Translations under genes and position numbers: made by a program
In this document: positions 46,003 to 54,838 of the stretch, piece after piece
Layout: every line of letters begins with the position of its first letter
Numbering within the stretch: the stretch's first letter is position 1
Source: Bacillota bacterium
GTDB taxonomy: Bacteria > Bacillota > Clostridia > Clostridiales > Clostridiaceae
Length of the DNA stretch: 64,000 nucleotides
Assembly: GCA_030706015.1 (NCBI GenBank)
Contig: JAUZPI010000016.1
Span: forward strand, 1 to 64,000
Direction: 5' to 3'
The notes under the pieces: model-generated
Database searches by the model: none
Seen by the model: only the letters and a program-made list of their open reading frames with translations
What the model was told of the DNA's origin: nothing

Positions 46003-46887
46003 GTGAGCTATTTGTATATTTGTAATACTGCATCTGATAATATTTCTGTTATTAATATGATGAAATTTACAGAAACATACAAAATAAAATTAGGAAATGA
46101 AGAAAACTCTAGAGTGGGTCCTCATGGCATTTGCCAATACAGAAACAATTTGATTGTAGCCAATAATTATAGTAATGATTTATCCTTAGTAGATACTGAG
46201 TGCGGTAGTGTTATAGATAATTTTTTTATTGGGATGCACTGCAATGATGTGAAAGTATATAATTCCAGCGCTTATGTGATATGTGGAGATAGTAATAAAA
46301 TAGTTGTATTAAACATGAATAGCTTTAAGGTTGAACAACAAATCCCCTGTGGTAATTTTCCTCATAGTTTGGATATATGTTTTAAAGAAAAAATCATGGT
46401 AACAGCGGACTTATGCAGTGATAGTATAACTGTAGGAAATTGTGCAAATTTTAATAATTTGCAATTGTTAAAAGTAGGCCAGTATCCAACGAAGGCTGTT
46501 TTTACAAGTGATGGTGAATATATTGTTGTGTGTGAAAGCAATATTGGAAGTGATTGTAATGGAAGTGTACGAGTAATATCTGTTAAAAATATGAGACATA
46601 TTGGAAGTATTGCTGTGGGTCGCTGTCCTGTGGACATGTATTGTGAAGGTTACCTATGTTATGTATCTAATTTTGGAGATGGAACAATTAGTATAGTAGA
46701 TATAAGCAAAGGAGCGATGATAGCTAATATCCATACGGGAGGAATGCCTAGAGGGATTATTAAGCACGGTCATTACTTGTACGTGGGCGATAATTATAAT
46801 AATGAGGTTATTCAGGTAAATACACAAAACCTAATTAAAAAGAGTATTTCCATAGGCAGGGAGCCTACAGGAATGATATCATACTAA
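46003..46887 (+). CDS. YncE-like beta-propeller protein
   Basis: 294 residues built of about seven similar blades, each ending in a strand with (I/V)xxG, for example SLVDTECGSVIDNFFIG, VVLNMNSFKVEQQIPCG, VRVISVKNMRHIGSIAVG and ISIVDISKGAMIANIHTG. This is the repeat of YncE/surface-layer-type propellers. No signal peptide is visible, so it is probably cytoplasmic or exported by other means. Start: GTG 46003 with AGGAGGTG before it; the in-frame GTG at 45994 is part of that site. It overlaps the convergent gene by four bases. Confidence 0.8.
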   Translation: MSYLYICNTASDNISVINMMKFTETYKIKLGNEENSRVGPHGICQYRNNLIVANNYSNDLSLVDTECGSVIDNFFIGMHCNDVKVYNSSAYVICGDSNKIVVLNMNSFKVEQQIPCGNFPHSLDICFKEKIMVTADLCSDSITVGNCANFNNLQLLKVGQYPTKAVFTSDGEYIVVCESNIGSDCNGSVRVISVKNMRHIGSIAVGRCPVDMYCEGYLCYVSNFGDGTISIVDISKGAMIANIHTGGMPRGIIKHGHYLYVGDNYNNEVIQVNTQNLIKKSISIGREPTGMISY

Positions 46888-47411
46888 TCCTTTGTTAATA
46901 GCTGTATAATTTTTGTATAAAGCTCTGATGAATTATTTTTCCACTTGTTGCATAATTCTCTTGCTTGCTTATTTGAAACAACGTTAATATTTATGTCTAT
47001 TAAGATAGTATCATTCTCTGAGGCTCTTAAATTAACCATGAAGCTGTTATTGTTCTCTATGGTATAGTCAGCAGTAACACTAACAGCCTTCTTTATATTA
47101 TTTAAATTTTTCATTAAATATTCATCTATAGTTCCTTTTTTGGATTCAGATATTCTACTAATAAACATGTCCAAAACTCTGTTACCTTTTTCGGTTAGTA
47201 GAAGTCTTCTCTTACCTTCTTTTTCTATATATTGAACAAAATTTGAGTTGATTAACTCACTTATATACTGTTGAAGGGTAAAATAATTTATAAAATTATT
47301 TTGCAGAACTACATCTGTAATTTGATTCTTAGAAACAGGAATTTTTATTTGCTGTAGAATGTAAAGTAGTAGTAGTTTATTTTCTGCTAATTCCATGGTA
47401 TCTTCAAACAT
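46884..47411 (-). CDS. DUF4364-family protein
   Basis: 175 residues. An N-terminal winged-helix-like half (AENKLLLLYILQQIKIPVSKNQITDVVLQ, YISELINSNFVQYIEKEGKRRLLLTEKGNRVL) is followed by a beta-rich C-terminal half. This is the DUF4364 arrangement found in clostridia, thought to be a DNA-binding regulator because of the MarR/PadR-like first half; its targets are unknown. Convergent with the propeller gene and overlapping its end by four bases, so read-through of the two transcripts would be antisense. Confidence 0.8.
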   Translation of the reverse strand: MFEDTMELAENKLLLLYILQQIKIPVSKNQITDVVLQNNFINYFTLQQYISELINSNFVQYIEKEGKRRLLLTEKGNRVLDMFISRISESKKGTIDEYLMKNLNNIKKAVSVTADYTIENNNSFMVNLRASENDTILIDININVVSNKQARELCNKWKNNSSELYTKIIQLLTKD

Positions 47412-47481
47412 TTACGCTTCCCCCCTAAAGTAACCTGATACAAAACAGTAGTCGAAAAACTTACTTTTCTTATTATAACAT

Positions 47482-47516
47482 AAAAAGCACCGAAATAAAT
47501 CGGTGCTTTAATTTTT
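47482..47516 (-). terminator. intrinsic terminator of the SASP gene
   Basis: On the minus strand AAAGCACCGA and TCGGTGCTTT pair around a six-base loop, flanked by an A-run and a T-run. Confidence 0.85.
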
Positions 47517-47750
47517 TTAGGCTCTTCTACCTTTTGTTAAGTCATCTTCTGCCATGGAAATTAATTTTTTAACCATGGTACCTCCAACTCTTCCACAATC
47601 TCTAGAGGTAACTTTTCCCCAATAATCTTCAGAGCCTTTATGTACACCCAGGTTTAATTCTTCCGCAATTTCATATTTCATATCATCTAACATTGGGTGC
47701 GCATCAGGCACTAACTGAGTTCTTCCACTTCCTGATTGACCTAAAGCCAT
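47517..47750 (-). CDS. alpha/beta-type small acid-soluble spore protein
   Basis: Coats DNA in the dormant spore and protects it. 77 residues with the two conserved SASP blocks: LDDMKYEIAEELNLG, containing the germination-protease site around KYEIAEE (25-31), and DYWGKVTSRDCGRVGGTMVKKLI. Strong AAGGAGG ribosome site. It should be made in the forespore under sigma-G, although I did not identify a confident sigma-G promoter. This gene is strong evidence that the organism sporulates. Confidence 0.95.
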   Translation of the reverse strand: MALGQSGSGRTQLVPDAHPMLDDMKYEIAEELNLGVHKGSEDYWGKVTSRDCGRVGGTMVKKLISMAEDDLTKGRRA

Positions 47751-47934
47751 GATTTATACCTCCTTATTTTTAATACATTAATAGTTTGTTCATGTAATAA
47801 ACGTTTATTACAATATGTTTCAGGTATATTAGGATATGTTATCCTATGTAGTTAAAAAATCATAAATTGTTATCATATATATAGATTTTAGGAATATAGA
47901 TTTATAGGGATATATGGATAGATTGGGGGGGATA

Positions 47935-48705
47935 ATGATGCATGTGATTTTCATTCAGAAAAATTTACTTAAACGTATGGCGGTAGTATGCGTACTACTT
48001 TTGGTGGGTATAGTAGCAGCTGTAGCAGTTGACTATAATGATAAGGGAGCTTTTATGAATATCAATAAAAAAATGCCTATTTACTCCGTGGATACAAAAG
48101 AGAAAAAAGTTGCAATAAGTTTTGATACAAGCTGGGGAGCTGACAATACTCTTAAGATATTGGACGTGCTGGATAAATATAATGTTAAAGCTACTTTTTT
48201 TATAATTGGGCGATGGGCACAGGATTATCCTGAGGAAACAAAAGAAATAGCTAAAAGGGGTAATGAGATAGGGAATCATTCGGATAAGCATCCCATTATG
48301 ACAAAAATCAGTAAAGAGCAGATATTAAATGAAATATCATCTTGTGATGCAAAATTAGCTACACTAACAGGATCAAAGCCTATGCTTTTTAGATGTCCTG
48401 AAGGCGAATATAATGATTTAGTTGTACAAACTGTTGAGGAAACAAATCATACCTGTATTCAGTGGAATGTTGATAGTATAGATTGGAAGGAGCAGGGAGC
48501 AGATATTGAGTATAATAGAATTATAAATAAGGTAAAGCCTGGCTCAATTTTATTATTTCATAATAATGCCAAATATACACCTGAGAATCTTTCCAAAATA
48601 ATTGAGAAATTAAAAAGCGAAGGGTATGAATTTGTGAAAGTATCTGATCTGATATATAAGGATAATTTTTATTTAGATAATGAAGGTAAGCAAATAAGAA
48701 AATAA
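47935..48705 (+). CDS. PdaB-like polysaccharide deacetylase
   Basis: 256 residues from ATG 47935, placed after the G-run (47924-47930); the ATG at 47914 lacks a site. There is one N-terminal membrane segment (about 12-33) and a NodB domain with FDTSWGADNT, metal His in NHSDKH, and a final SILLFHNN. The arginine motif is FRCPEGEYN instead of the usual RPPYG/RPPSG. PdaB-type enzymes are needed to keep spores stable in Bacillus; the neighbouring SASP gene fits a sporulation role. It stands alone, divergent from the SASP gene. Confidence 0.85.
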   Translation: MMHVIFIQKNLLKRMAVVCVLLLVGIVAAVAVDYNDKGAFMNINKKMPIYSVDTKEKKVAISFDTSWGADNTLKILDVLDKYNVKATFFIIGRWAQDYPEETKEIAKRGNEIGNHSDKHPIMTKISKEQILNEISSCDAKLATLTGSKPMLFRCPEGEYNDLVVQTVEETNHTCIQWNVDSIDWKEQGADIEYNRIINKVKPGSILLFHNNAKYTPENLSKIIEKLKSEGYEFVKVSDLIYKDNFYLDNEGKQIRK

Positions 48706-48879
48706 TCTATTGAAATTCACTGCAAAAATGTATTATAATGGAAATGTACTTCGGAAAAATATATATAGAAGTATGTTATATAGGACTACTATTTTATTTT
48801 TTAAGTATATTTTATTATTATGTTGAATATCTTTAGGTATAGGGTTAATATGAGAAAACCAAGGGAGAGAGGGGTTACA

Positions 48880-49584
48880 ATGGATAATTTAATGTTAAAC
48901 AATAAACTGTATTTAGAGGGCACTGTTATTTCCGAGCTGGAATTTAGTCATGAGATGTATGGGGAGGGTTTCTATACATTTTACGTTGATGTCCAAAGAT
49001 TAAGTGATACAAAGGACAAATTATATGTTACAGTATCAGAGAGACTAATTACCAATATAGACATTAAGGTTGGAATTGATGTAATCATTGAGGGGCAATT
49101 AAGATCCTACAATAAATTTGTAGATGGTGCTAATAGACTTATATTAACAGTGTTTGCAAGAAGTGTAGAGGAATGCAAGGAAAGAAGTAAAAATCCAAAC
49201 CAAATATATCTAGATGGATATATTTGCAAGAAACCAGTTTATAGAACAACTCCATTTGGTAGGGAAATAGCAGATATGCTTCTGGCAGTAAATAGGGCGT
49301 ATAATAAATCAGACTACATACCTACTATTGCTTGGGGGAGAAATTCTAGATTCTGCGAGTCCTTAGAAGTAGGAGATAATATCAGAATTTGGGGTAGACT
49401 TCAGAGTAGAGAGTATCAGAAAAAGGTTTCAGAAAAAGAAGTAATCAAGAAGATAGCTTATGAGGTATCTATTTCAAAAATGGAGAGGGTAAATAAAGAA
49501 AATGAAGTTATAGGTAGTAGTGAGACCTTTGATGACGAATATAAGAAAGATGAATTTGTAGATGACAGCAATGCAGCTGTTTAA
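48880..49584 (+). CDS. SSB-like protein with two OB folds
   Basis: 234 residues from ATG 48880 after GAGAGGGG; in-frame ATGs upstream lack a site. Two similar units follow each other: the first (LYLEGTVISELEFSH, FYVDVQRLSD, DVIIEGQLRSYNKF) at about 8-105 and the second (IYLDGYICKKPVYRTTPFGREIADMLLAVN, YIPTIAWGRN, NIRIWGRLQSREYQKK) at about 112-210, then an acidic tail. The second is a normal SSB OB fold. The tail is acidic but does not end in the DDDIPF-type hook. It probably binds single-stranded DNA without the usual partner tail. A perfect terminator follows. Confidence 0.75.
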   Translation: MDNLMLNNKLYLEGTVISELEFSHEMYGEGFYTFYVDVQRLSDTKDKLYVTVSERLITNIDIKVGIDVIIEGQLRSYNKFVDGANRLILTVFARSVEECKERSKNPNQIYLDGYICKKPVYRTTPFGREIADMLLAVNRAYNKSDYIPTIAWGRNSRFCESLEVGDNIRIWGRLQSREYQKKVSEKEVIKKIAYEVSISKMERVNKENEVIGSSETFDDEYKKDEFVDDSNAAV

Positions 49585-49626
49585 AAAATGAGAGTTACTT
49601 AATCCTTTAAGTAACTCTCATTTTAT
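49585..49626. terminator. perfect 16-base bidirectional terminator
   Basis: AAAATGAGAGTTACTT and AAGTAACTCTCATTTT flank an eight-base loop, between the SSB-like gene and the convergent dapH. Confidence 0.9.
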
Positions 49627-49655
49627 TATATACACGAACTAATTGAAAGAAGAAC

Positions 49656-50366
49656 CTATTTTCTAAGGTCTTCAAGTATTTGGGTTTTATCTTTTGTTTT
49701 TTCATCAACAGTTTTGATTATTTTTGCAGGGGTTCCTGCTACAACAACACCAGCGGGAACATCTTCAACTACAACGGAACCTGCTGCTACGACTGAACCG
49801 TTTCCGATTTTAATTCCTTCTAATATTACTGCATTAGCACCTATAAGTACGTCGTCTCCGATTTCGCAAGGTGATTTACTTGGTGGCTCAAGAACGCCTG
49901 CAACAACTGCTCCTGCACCAAGATGAACTCTCTTACCTAGTTTACCTCTAGCACCAACTACAGCATTCATATCTACCATTGTACCTTCACCAATTTCAGC
50001 ACCGATGTTTATAACAGCACCCATCATGATAACGGCATTATTATCGATTTTTACTTTGTCTCTTATAATAGCGCCTGGTTCAATTCTTGCATCTATTTTA
50101 GTTAAATCAGCAAGAGGTATAGCTGAATTTCTTCTGTCTTGCTCAATTCTAAATTTATTTATTTTGCTTTGATTAGCAATTAAGAAGTCTGAAACTTCAC
50201 TGCTTTCACCAAATAGAACGTAGAAAGTATCACTTCCAAAACATTCTATATTGCCTAAATCGCAGCCCGTTAAATCACCGTCAACATAAACCTTTACTGG
50301 AGTAGCTTTTTTTGCTTCCTTTATGTATCGTGCTATTTCATATGGATTAGTTAAATCATAACTCAT
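49656..50366 (-). CDS. dapH: tetrahydrodipicolinate N-acetyltransferase
   Basis: Acetylates tetrahydrodipicolinate in the acetylase branch of diaminopimelate/lysine synthesis. 236 residues: an N-terminal helical domain ([26 protein letters not shown], the DapH type) and a left-handed parallel beta-helix of hexapeptide repeats ([56 protein letters not shown]). Expression probably depends on the leader described at 50367-50458. The nearest Shine-Dalgarno (AGGA) lies 14 bases from the ATG, longer than usual. Confidence 0.95.
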   Translation of the reverse strand: MSYDLTNPYEIARYIKEAKKATPVKVYVDGDLTGCDLGNIECFGSDTFYVLFGESSEVSDFLIANQSKINKFRIEQDRRNSAIPLADLTKIDARIEPGAIIRDKVKIDNNAVIMMGAVINIGAEIGEGTMVDMNAVVGARGKLGKRVHLGAGAVVAGVLEPPSKSPCEIGDDVLIGANAVILEGIKIGNGSVVAAGSVVVEDVPAGVVVAGTPAKIIKTVDEKTKDKTQILEDLRK

Positions 50367-50458
50367 ACTTAAATACTGATTCCTGTGCGCCTATATCAAA
50401 GAATATTCTTATGATAAATGGGTATTATACAAGAAATCAGCTTTACACCTCCTTAAAT
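50367..50458 (-). promoter_or_regulatory. structured dapH leader sharing elements with the asd leader
   Basis: Read on the minus strand: AAGGAGGTG, five bases, CTGATTTCT, a hairpin built on TATCA...TGATA that contains TTCTTTGAT, then AGGAATCAG. CTGATTTCT (50432-50440) and AGGAATCAG (50376-50384) can form nine pairs that cover the AGGA next to the start. The same blocks, in the same order and with the same five-base gap, occur before asd. Confidence 0.55.
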
Positions 50459-50550
50459 AATATATATGTATTTTATACCTATTCCACAATATTATATACT
50501 AATTTGCTATAATTTTTAAGAGTTTTGTGCAAATGTATACAAAATATATT

Positions 50551-50591
50551 AAAATTAGACTAGTTGACATTCTAATTTTTAATGCTACTAT
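50551..50591 (+). promoter_or_regulatory. cobO promoter flanked by a perfect inverted repeat
   Basis: TTGACA at 50564-50569 with TACTAT 16 bases on is a likely promoter. AAAATTAGA (50551-50559) and TCTAATTTT (50571-50579) form a perfect nine-base inverted repeat around the -35 box, well placed for a repressor. Confidence 0.45.
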
Positions 50592-50651
50592 TATTATAAT
50601 TGGTAAAAGATATAAAACAATTTTATTATGAGAGAGAGCTGATTATCCAGT

Positions 50652-51182
50652 ATGGAAAAGGGATACGTGCAAATATATACAGGTGATGGAAAAGGAAAAA
50701 CGACGGCGGCCATCGGACTGGGAGTCAGGGCTGTTGGAAATGGGCTTAAAGTATATATGATACAATTTTTGAAAAGTTGGCAAACAGGAGAATTGAATAG
50801 TCTCAAAAGCTTGGAACCAAATTTTAAAATTTTTAGATTCGAGAAACATAGAGGATTTTTTTGGACTTTAAATGAAAAAGAGAAAAGTGAATTAAAAGAA
50901 GAGATTCAGGAGGCGTACCAATTCGGCATGAAGGCTATGGTGGATAGAAATTGCGATATATTAATTCTGGATGAAATTATGGGAGCTTTCAATAATGGCT
51001 TAATAACTGAAGAGCAATTAATAAGCTTAATTAATAATAAACCGGAAAATATAGAACTAGTAATGACAGGTAGAAATGTTCCCGAAGCCGTAATCAATTT
51101 AGCTGACTTGATTACTGAAATGAATCCTGTTAAACATTATTTTGATAAGAATGTTAAAGCAAGAAAAGGAATTGAATATTAA
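50652..51182 (+). CDS. cobO: cob(I)alamin adenosyltransferase (CobO/BtuR type)
   Basis: Makes adenosylcobalamin from cob(I)alamin and ATP. 176 residues with the unusual P-loop GDGKGKTT (12-19), the AAIGLGVRAVG and MIQFLKSW blocks, LILDEIMGAFNNGL and ELVMTGRNVPEAVINLADLITEM of the CobA/CobO/BtuR family. No cobalamin riboswitch was recognised upstream and no other cob genes lie nearby. The ribosome site is weak. An aminotransferase gene follows 70 bases downstream. Confidence 0.92.
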   Translation: MEKGYVQIYTGDGKGKTTAAIGLGVRAVGNGLKVYMIQFLKSWQTGELNSLKSLEPNFKIFRFEKHRGFFWTLNEKEKSELKEEIQEAYQFGMKAMVDRNCDILILDEIMGAFNNGLITEEQLISLINNKPENIELVMTGRNVPEAVINLADLITEMNPVKHYFDKNVKARKGIEY

Positions 51183-51252
51183 TGTTATAATATAAACATA
51201 TATAATAAGAATATTTTTATTACCTATTATTAGCGAGGGGTGTAAGGGAAAA

Positions 51253-52416
51253 ATGATGGATAGTATGATTTCTGAAAATGTAAAAAATATAGAACTCTCT
51301 GGTATAAGAAAGTTCTATAATAAGGTAGCGAAAGTAGAGGGTGCACTTTCTTTAACTTTAGGGCAGCCGGATTTTCCAGTACCAGAAAAAATAAAACAAG
51401 CGGTAATTAATGCAGTTGAAGAAAATAAAACTACATATACTTCTAATGAAGGTATACCTGAACTTAGAAGTGAAATATGTAATTATCTTAAAGGGATGGA
51501 TATAAATTATACCAAGGAAGAGGTTTGTATTACTGTTGGCGGCAGTGAAGGCTTAATGGATGTATTCGCTACATTCATAAATCCAGGTGATAAAATATTG
51601 ATTCCTAGTCCTGCCTACCCAGCATATGAGAGTTGTGTAAAATTATTGGGTGGCCATGTTATAAATTATGATCTTGAAGGCGATGAGTTTTTAATTAACT
51701 GCGATTCGCTAATAGAGATAATTCAAAGAGAAAAGCCTAAATTGTTGGTGCTTTCATATCCATCTAATCCCACTGGTTGTGTACTAGGCAAAGAAATAAG
51801 AGATAAGTTGAATAATATAATATTAGAGAATGATATTTTGGTGGTTTCTGACGAGATGTATAGTTCGTTAAGTTTTGAAGATAAATATTATTCTATTGCT
51901 CAATGTGAGAATATTAGAAACAAGATAGTACTTGTAGGAGGCTTTTCAAAAATGTTCTCAATGACAGGACTGAGAGTTGGGTATGTATGTGCAGCTAAAG
52001 GTTTTATTGAGAGCATAGTTAAAGTGCATCAATACAATGTATCTTGTGCACCTTCCATTGTGCAATGGGGAGCATATGCAGGGCTTAAGGAAGCTTTAGT
52101 TGATGTAGAACATATGAGACAGGAATTTATAAATAGAAGAGATTTTTTATATAATGAATTAAAAGCATTAGGATTTGAAGTGACTCTTCCTCAAGGTGCC
52201 TTTTATATGTTTCCGTCAATTAAGAAGTTTAATATGAAGAGTGAGGAATTTTGTGATAGTCTTCTGTATAATGGAAAGGTCGCAATTGTTCCAGGTTCTG
52301 CATTTGGAAGTGGTGGAGAGGGTTACGTAAGGATTTCTTATGCATCAAGCAAAAAGGAATTAGCCAAGGCTGTAGAAAGAATAAAATTATGGATGAATAC
52401 ATATTGTAATTTATAA
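51253..52416 (+). CDS. class I/II aminotransferase, possibly N-acetyl-LL-diaminopimelate aminotransferase (PatA-like)
   Basis: 387 residues, fold-type I PLP enzyme. Visible: SLTLGQPDFPVPEKI, the YTSNEGIPELR and GGSEGLMDVF cofactor region, SYPSNPTG (168-175), DEMYSSLSF and the PLP-binding Lys233 in GGFSKMFSMTGLRVGYV. This resembles the MalY/PatA/AspC group. The DapH route needs an N-acetyl-L,L-DAP aminotransferase, and dapH is 0.9 kb away on the other strand, so PatA is a reasonable guess. Aspartate aminotransferase is the main alternative. AAGGG precedes ATG 51253. Confidence 0.75.
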   Translation: MMDSMISENVKNIELSGIRKFYNKVAKVEGALSLTLGQPDFPVPEKIKQAVINAVEENKTTYTSNEGIPELRSEICNYLKGMDINYTKEEVCITVGGSEGLMDVFATFINPGDKILIPSPAYPAYESCVKLLGGHVINYDLEGDEFLINCDSLIEIIQREKPKLLVLSYPSNPTGCVLGKEIRDKLNNIILENDILVVSDEMYSSLSFEDKYYSIAQCENIRNKIVLVGGFSKMFSMTGLRVGYVCAAKGFIESIVKVHQYNVSCAPSIVQWGAYAGLKEALVDVEHMRQEFINRRDFLYNELKALGFEVTLPQGAFYMFPSIKKFNMKSEEFCDSLLYNGKVAIVPGSAFGSGGEGYVRISYASSKKELAKAVERIKLWMNTYCNL

Positions 52417-52482
52417 AAATGTATAAAAGTTATTGGAGTATATTACAACGAAAGTTTTGATTATTTAATAGAATGATAAAAG

Positions 52483-52515
52483 AGCAAGTGCATATTATGT
52501 CGCTTGCTTTTTTTG
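52483..52515 (+). terminator. intrinsic terminator
   Basis: AGCAAG and CTTGCT around a 14-base loop, followed by a long T-run. Confidence 0.7.
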
Positions 52516-52789
52516 TTATTTAAAAAAGACTTAGGAAAAAATATGTAAAACATTTGCACTTTATGGTTAAGTATTACAGGAATTGTTGCAAAAATAAGGG
52601 TAATACAGTGAAAAATATCTTGCAAAAAATAAAAAAATGAGAAAAAAATACATCGACAAAATTTTTAAACAATACAGAGTGTGATTTAAAAATTGATAAA
52701 ATGATAAAATTTTTTTCAATTAGTTATGAAAATATAATAATTCGAGAGTGATGAGGTGTTTATATTGACAAAGTATCAATAATAAAAAA

Positions 52790-52818
52790 TTGACAATGAT
52801 ATTTTAGTATGATAGTAT
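52790..52818 (+). promoter_or_regulatory. sigma-A promoter of the opp operon
   Basis: TTGACA, 17-base spacer, TAGTAT. The transcript would begin with the TGAAAGTA/TACTTTCA hairpin (52830-52853). Confidence 0.6.
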
Positions 52819-52967
52819 ATAAAAAAATATGAAAGTAAAAAATCATACTTTCAATATATTGAAGTTTTAATTGAAAAATATTTTGCGTTAACTTATAAAA
52901 ATGAAATGCAATGAATAGTTATGCAAGAAAAAAGCAATAAATATACCAATGGGGGTTGAATGAATCA

Positions 52968-53888
52968 ATGCTAAAGTACATTTTGAAACGTATAGTATCA
53001 AGTTTTGTTACTGTGTGGGTTATTATAACCTTAACTTTCTTTTTAATGCATAGTATACCAGGAGGTCCGTTTGAAGGAGAGAAAAAACTTCCTCCTCAGG
53101 TTAAGGCGAATTTAGAAGCAAAATATGGCCTAGACAAGCCGTTATCAACTCAGTATGCAACTTATCTTAAAAATGTGGCGCATGGCGATTTGGGATTATC
53201 TATGCAGTATGAAGGTAGAAGTGTAAACGACATTATAGCAACATCTTTTCCTGTATCTGCGAGGCTAGGAATGGCAGCAGTTTTTGTTGCATTAGTTCTC
53301 GGAATCTTAATGGGAATTGTGGCTGCGCTTAAGCAGGGGAAATGGCAGGACAATCTATTGATGGTTATTGCAACCTTTGGAGTTACAGTTCCAAGTTTCG
53401 TAGTAGCTACATTGTTTATTTATTTCTTCGCAGTGAAGTTAAATATCTTCCCTGCGATTGGTTTGGACACTCCTATAGCCTATGTTCTTCCTGCTTGTGC
53501 CTTAGGGGGGTACTCTATGGCCTTCATTGCTAGATTATCCAGGTCTAGCTTGATTGAGGTGATAAAACAAGATTATATAAAAGTTGCCAAAGCTAAAGGT
53601 ATGTCTAATGGAGTTATTATATTTAAGCATGCATTAAAAAATTCTTTAATACCAATAGTTACATACTTAGGACCCTTAGTTGCAGGAATACTTACTGGAA
53701 GTTTCGTTATAGAGTCTTTGTTTGGAATACCAGGCTTAGGTAGGGAATTTGTTCAATGTATCAGTAATAGAGATTATACAACAATATTGGGAGTAACAAT
53801 TTTTTATAGTGCTTTTTTAATAACATGTAATCTTATTGTAGATATCTTATATGTGGTTATTGATCCAAGAATAAAACTGGAAAATTAG
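52968..53888 (+). CDS. oppB: oligopeptide ABC transporter permease OppB
   Basis: 306 residues beginning MLKYILKRIVSSFVTVWVI at ATG 52968; the in-frame TTG at 52956 overlaps the GGGGG ribosome site and is not used. Six membrane helices, with the family signature and EAA loop near ARLSRSSLIEVIKQDYIKVAKAKG and IESLFGIPGLGREFV. Forms the translocation pore with OppC. First gene of oppBCDF-A, with short gaps throughout, so one main transcript is likely. Confidence 0.95.
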   Translation: MLKYILKRIVSSFVTVWVIITLTFFLMHSIPGGPFEGEKKLPPQVKANLEAKYGLDKPLSTQYATYLKNVAHGDLGLSMQYEGRSVNDIIATSFPVSARLGMAAVFVALVLGILMGIVAALKQGKWQDNLLMVIATFGVTVPSFVVATLFIYFFAVKLNIFPAIGLDTPIAYVLPACALGGYSMAFIARLSRSSLIEVIKQDYIKVAKAKGMSNGVIIFKHALKNSLIPIVTYLGPLVAGILTGSFVIESLFGIPGLGREFVQCISNRDYTTILGVTIFYSAFLITCNLIVDILYVVIDPRIKLEN

Positions 53889-53908
53889 AGGCTTAAGGAG
53901 GAAATGAG

Positions 53909-54823
53909 ATGGAATTCTCTAAGGAGATGTTTGAGAAAGTTCCCGCTGAGGAGAAAGATTTAAATACTGTTGTTAGACCTAGCATGACCTATTGGCAAGA
54001 TGTATGGAGAAGGTTTAGAAAAAACAAACTAGCTATGAGCGGATTGATATTTGTTGTTTTTATCACCTTAATGGCGATATTTGGGCCTATGCTTTCAAGA
54101 TATAATTATTACGCACAAGATTTTAGTATAGCAAATCAAGGACCTAGTGCCCAGCATTGGTTTGGAACAGACAAATTTGGTAGAGATATATTTGTAAGAA
54201 TTTTATATGGAGCAAGGATATCTCTAACTGTTGGTTATGTTGCCAGCATACTTAATCTATTAATAGGGGTATTGTACGGTGGAATAGCAGGTTATTTTGG
54301 TGGAAAAGTAGATAACATAATGATGAGAATTATAGATATATTATATTCTATCCCAATGATGATTTACGTAATACTAATCATGGTAGTTGTTGGATCAGGA
54401 CTTAAGAGTATAATAATCGCTATAGCTATAGCTTTCTGGTTAACTATGGCGAGAATTGTTAGGGGACAAATTATATCCCTTAAAGAGCAGGAATTTGTAT
54501 TAGCAGCTAAAACTTTAGGTGCATCAAGTATGCGTATACTTCTAAGACATCTTATTCCAAATGCTATGGGACCAATAATTGTAACTTTAACATTATCAGT
54601 GCCAGATGCTATCTTTACTGAATCATTCCTAAGTTTTATAGGACTAGGTATATCAGCACCGCAAGCATCTTGGGGAACACTTGCTTCAGAAGCTCTTGAT
54701 TCATATCAATTGTACCCAACGCAATTATTTTTTCCAGCTATTGCAATATGTTTAACAATGCTGGCTTTTAATTTCCTTGGCGATGGATTAAGAGAAGCGC
54801 TAGATCCAAAGATGAGAAAGTAG
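53909..54823 (+). CDS. oppC: oligopeptide ABC transporter permease OppC
   Basis: 304 residues with a cytoplasmic N-terminal stretch (about 1-40, including WRRFRKNKLAMSGLIF), six helices, the HWFGTDKFGRDIFVRILYGARISL block and an EAA loop (SLKEQEFVLAAKTLGAS) that contacts OppD/OppF. AAGGAGG lies just before ATG. Partner of OppB; the gap to oppB is 20 bases. Confidence 0.95.
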   Translation: MEFSKEMFEKVPAEEKDLNTVVRPSMTYWQDVWRRFRKNKLAMSGLIFVVFITLMAIFGPMLSRYNYYAQDFSIANQGPSAQHWFGTDKFGRDIFVRILYGARISLTVGYVASILNLLIGVLYGGIAGYFGGKVDNIMMRIIDILYSIPMMIYVILIMVVVGSGLKSIIIAIAIAFWLTMARIVRGQIISLKEQEFVLAAKTLGASSMRILLRHLIPNAMGPIIVTLTLSVPDAIFTESFLSFIGLGISAPQASWGTLASEALDSYQLYPTQLFFPAIAICLTMLAFNFLGDGLREALDPKMRK

Positions 54824-54838
54824 TTAGGAGGATAATAA

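Larger units (their letters stand above)
52417..52967. other. 551-base AT-rich region with terminator, promoter and small hairpin
   Basis: No gene is visible. It holds a terminator at 52483-52515, long A/T-rich stretches (52520-52760), a promoter at 52790-52818 and an eight-base inverted repeat TGAAAGTA/TACTTTCA at 52830-52853 just after the expected transcription start of the opp operon. Confidence 0.6.
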
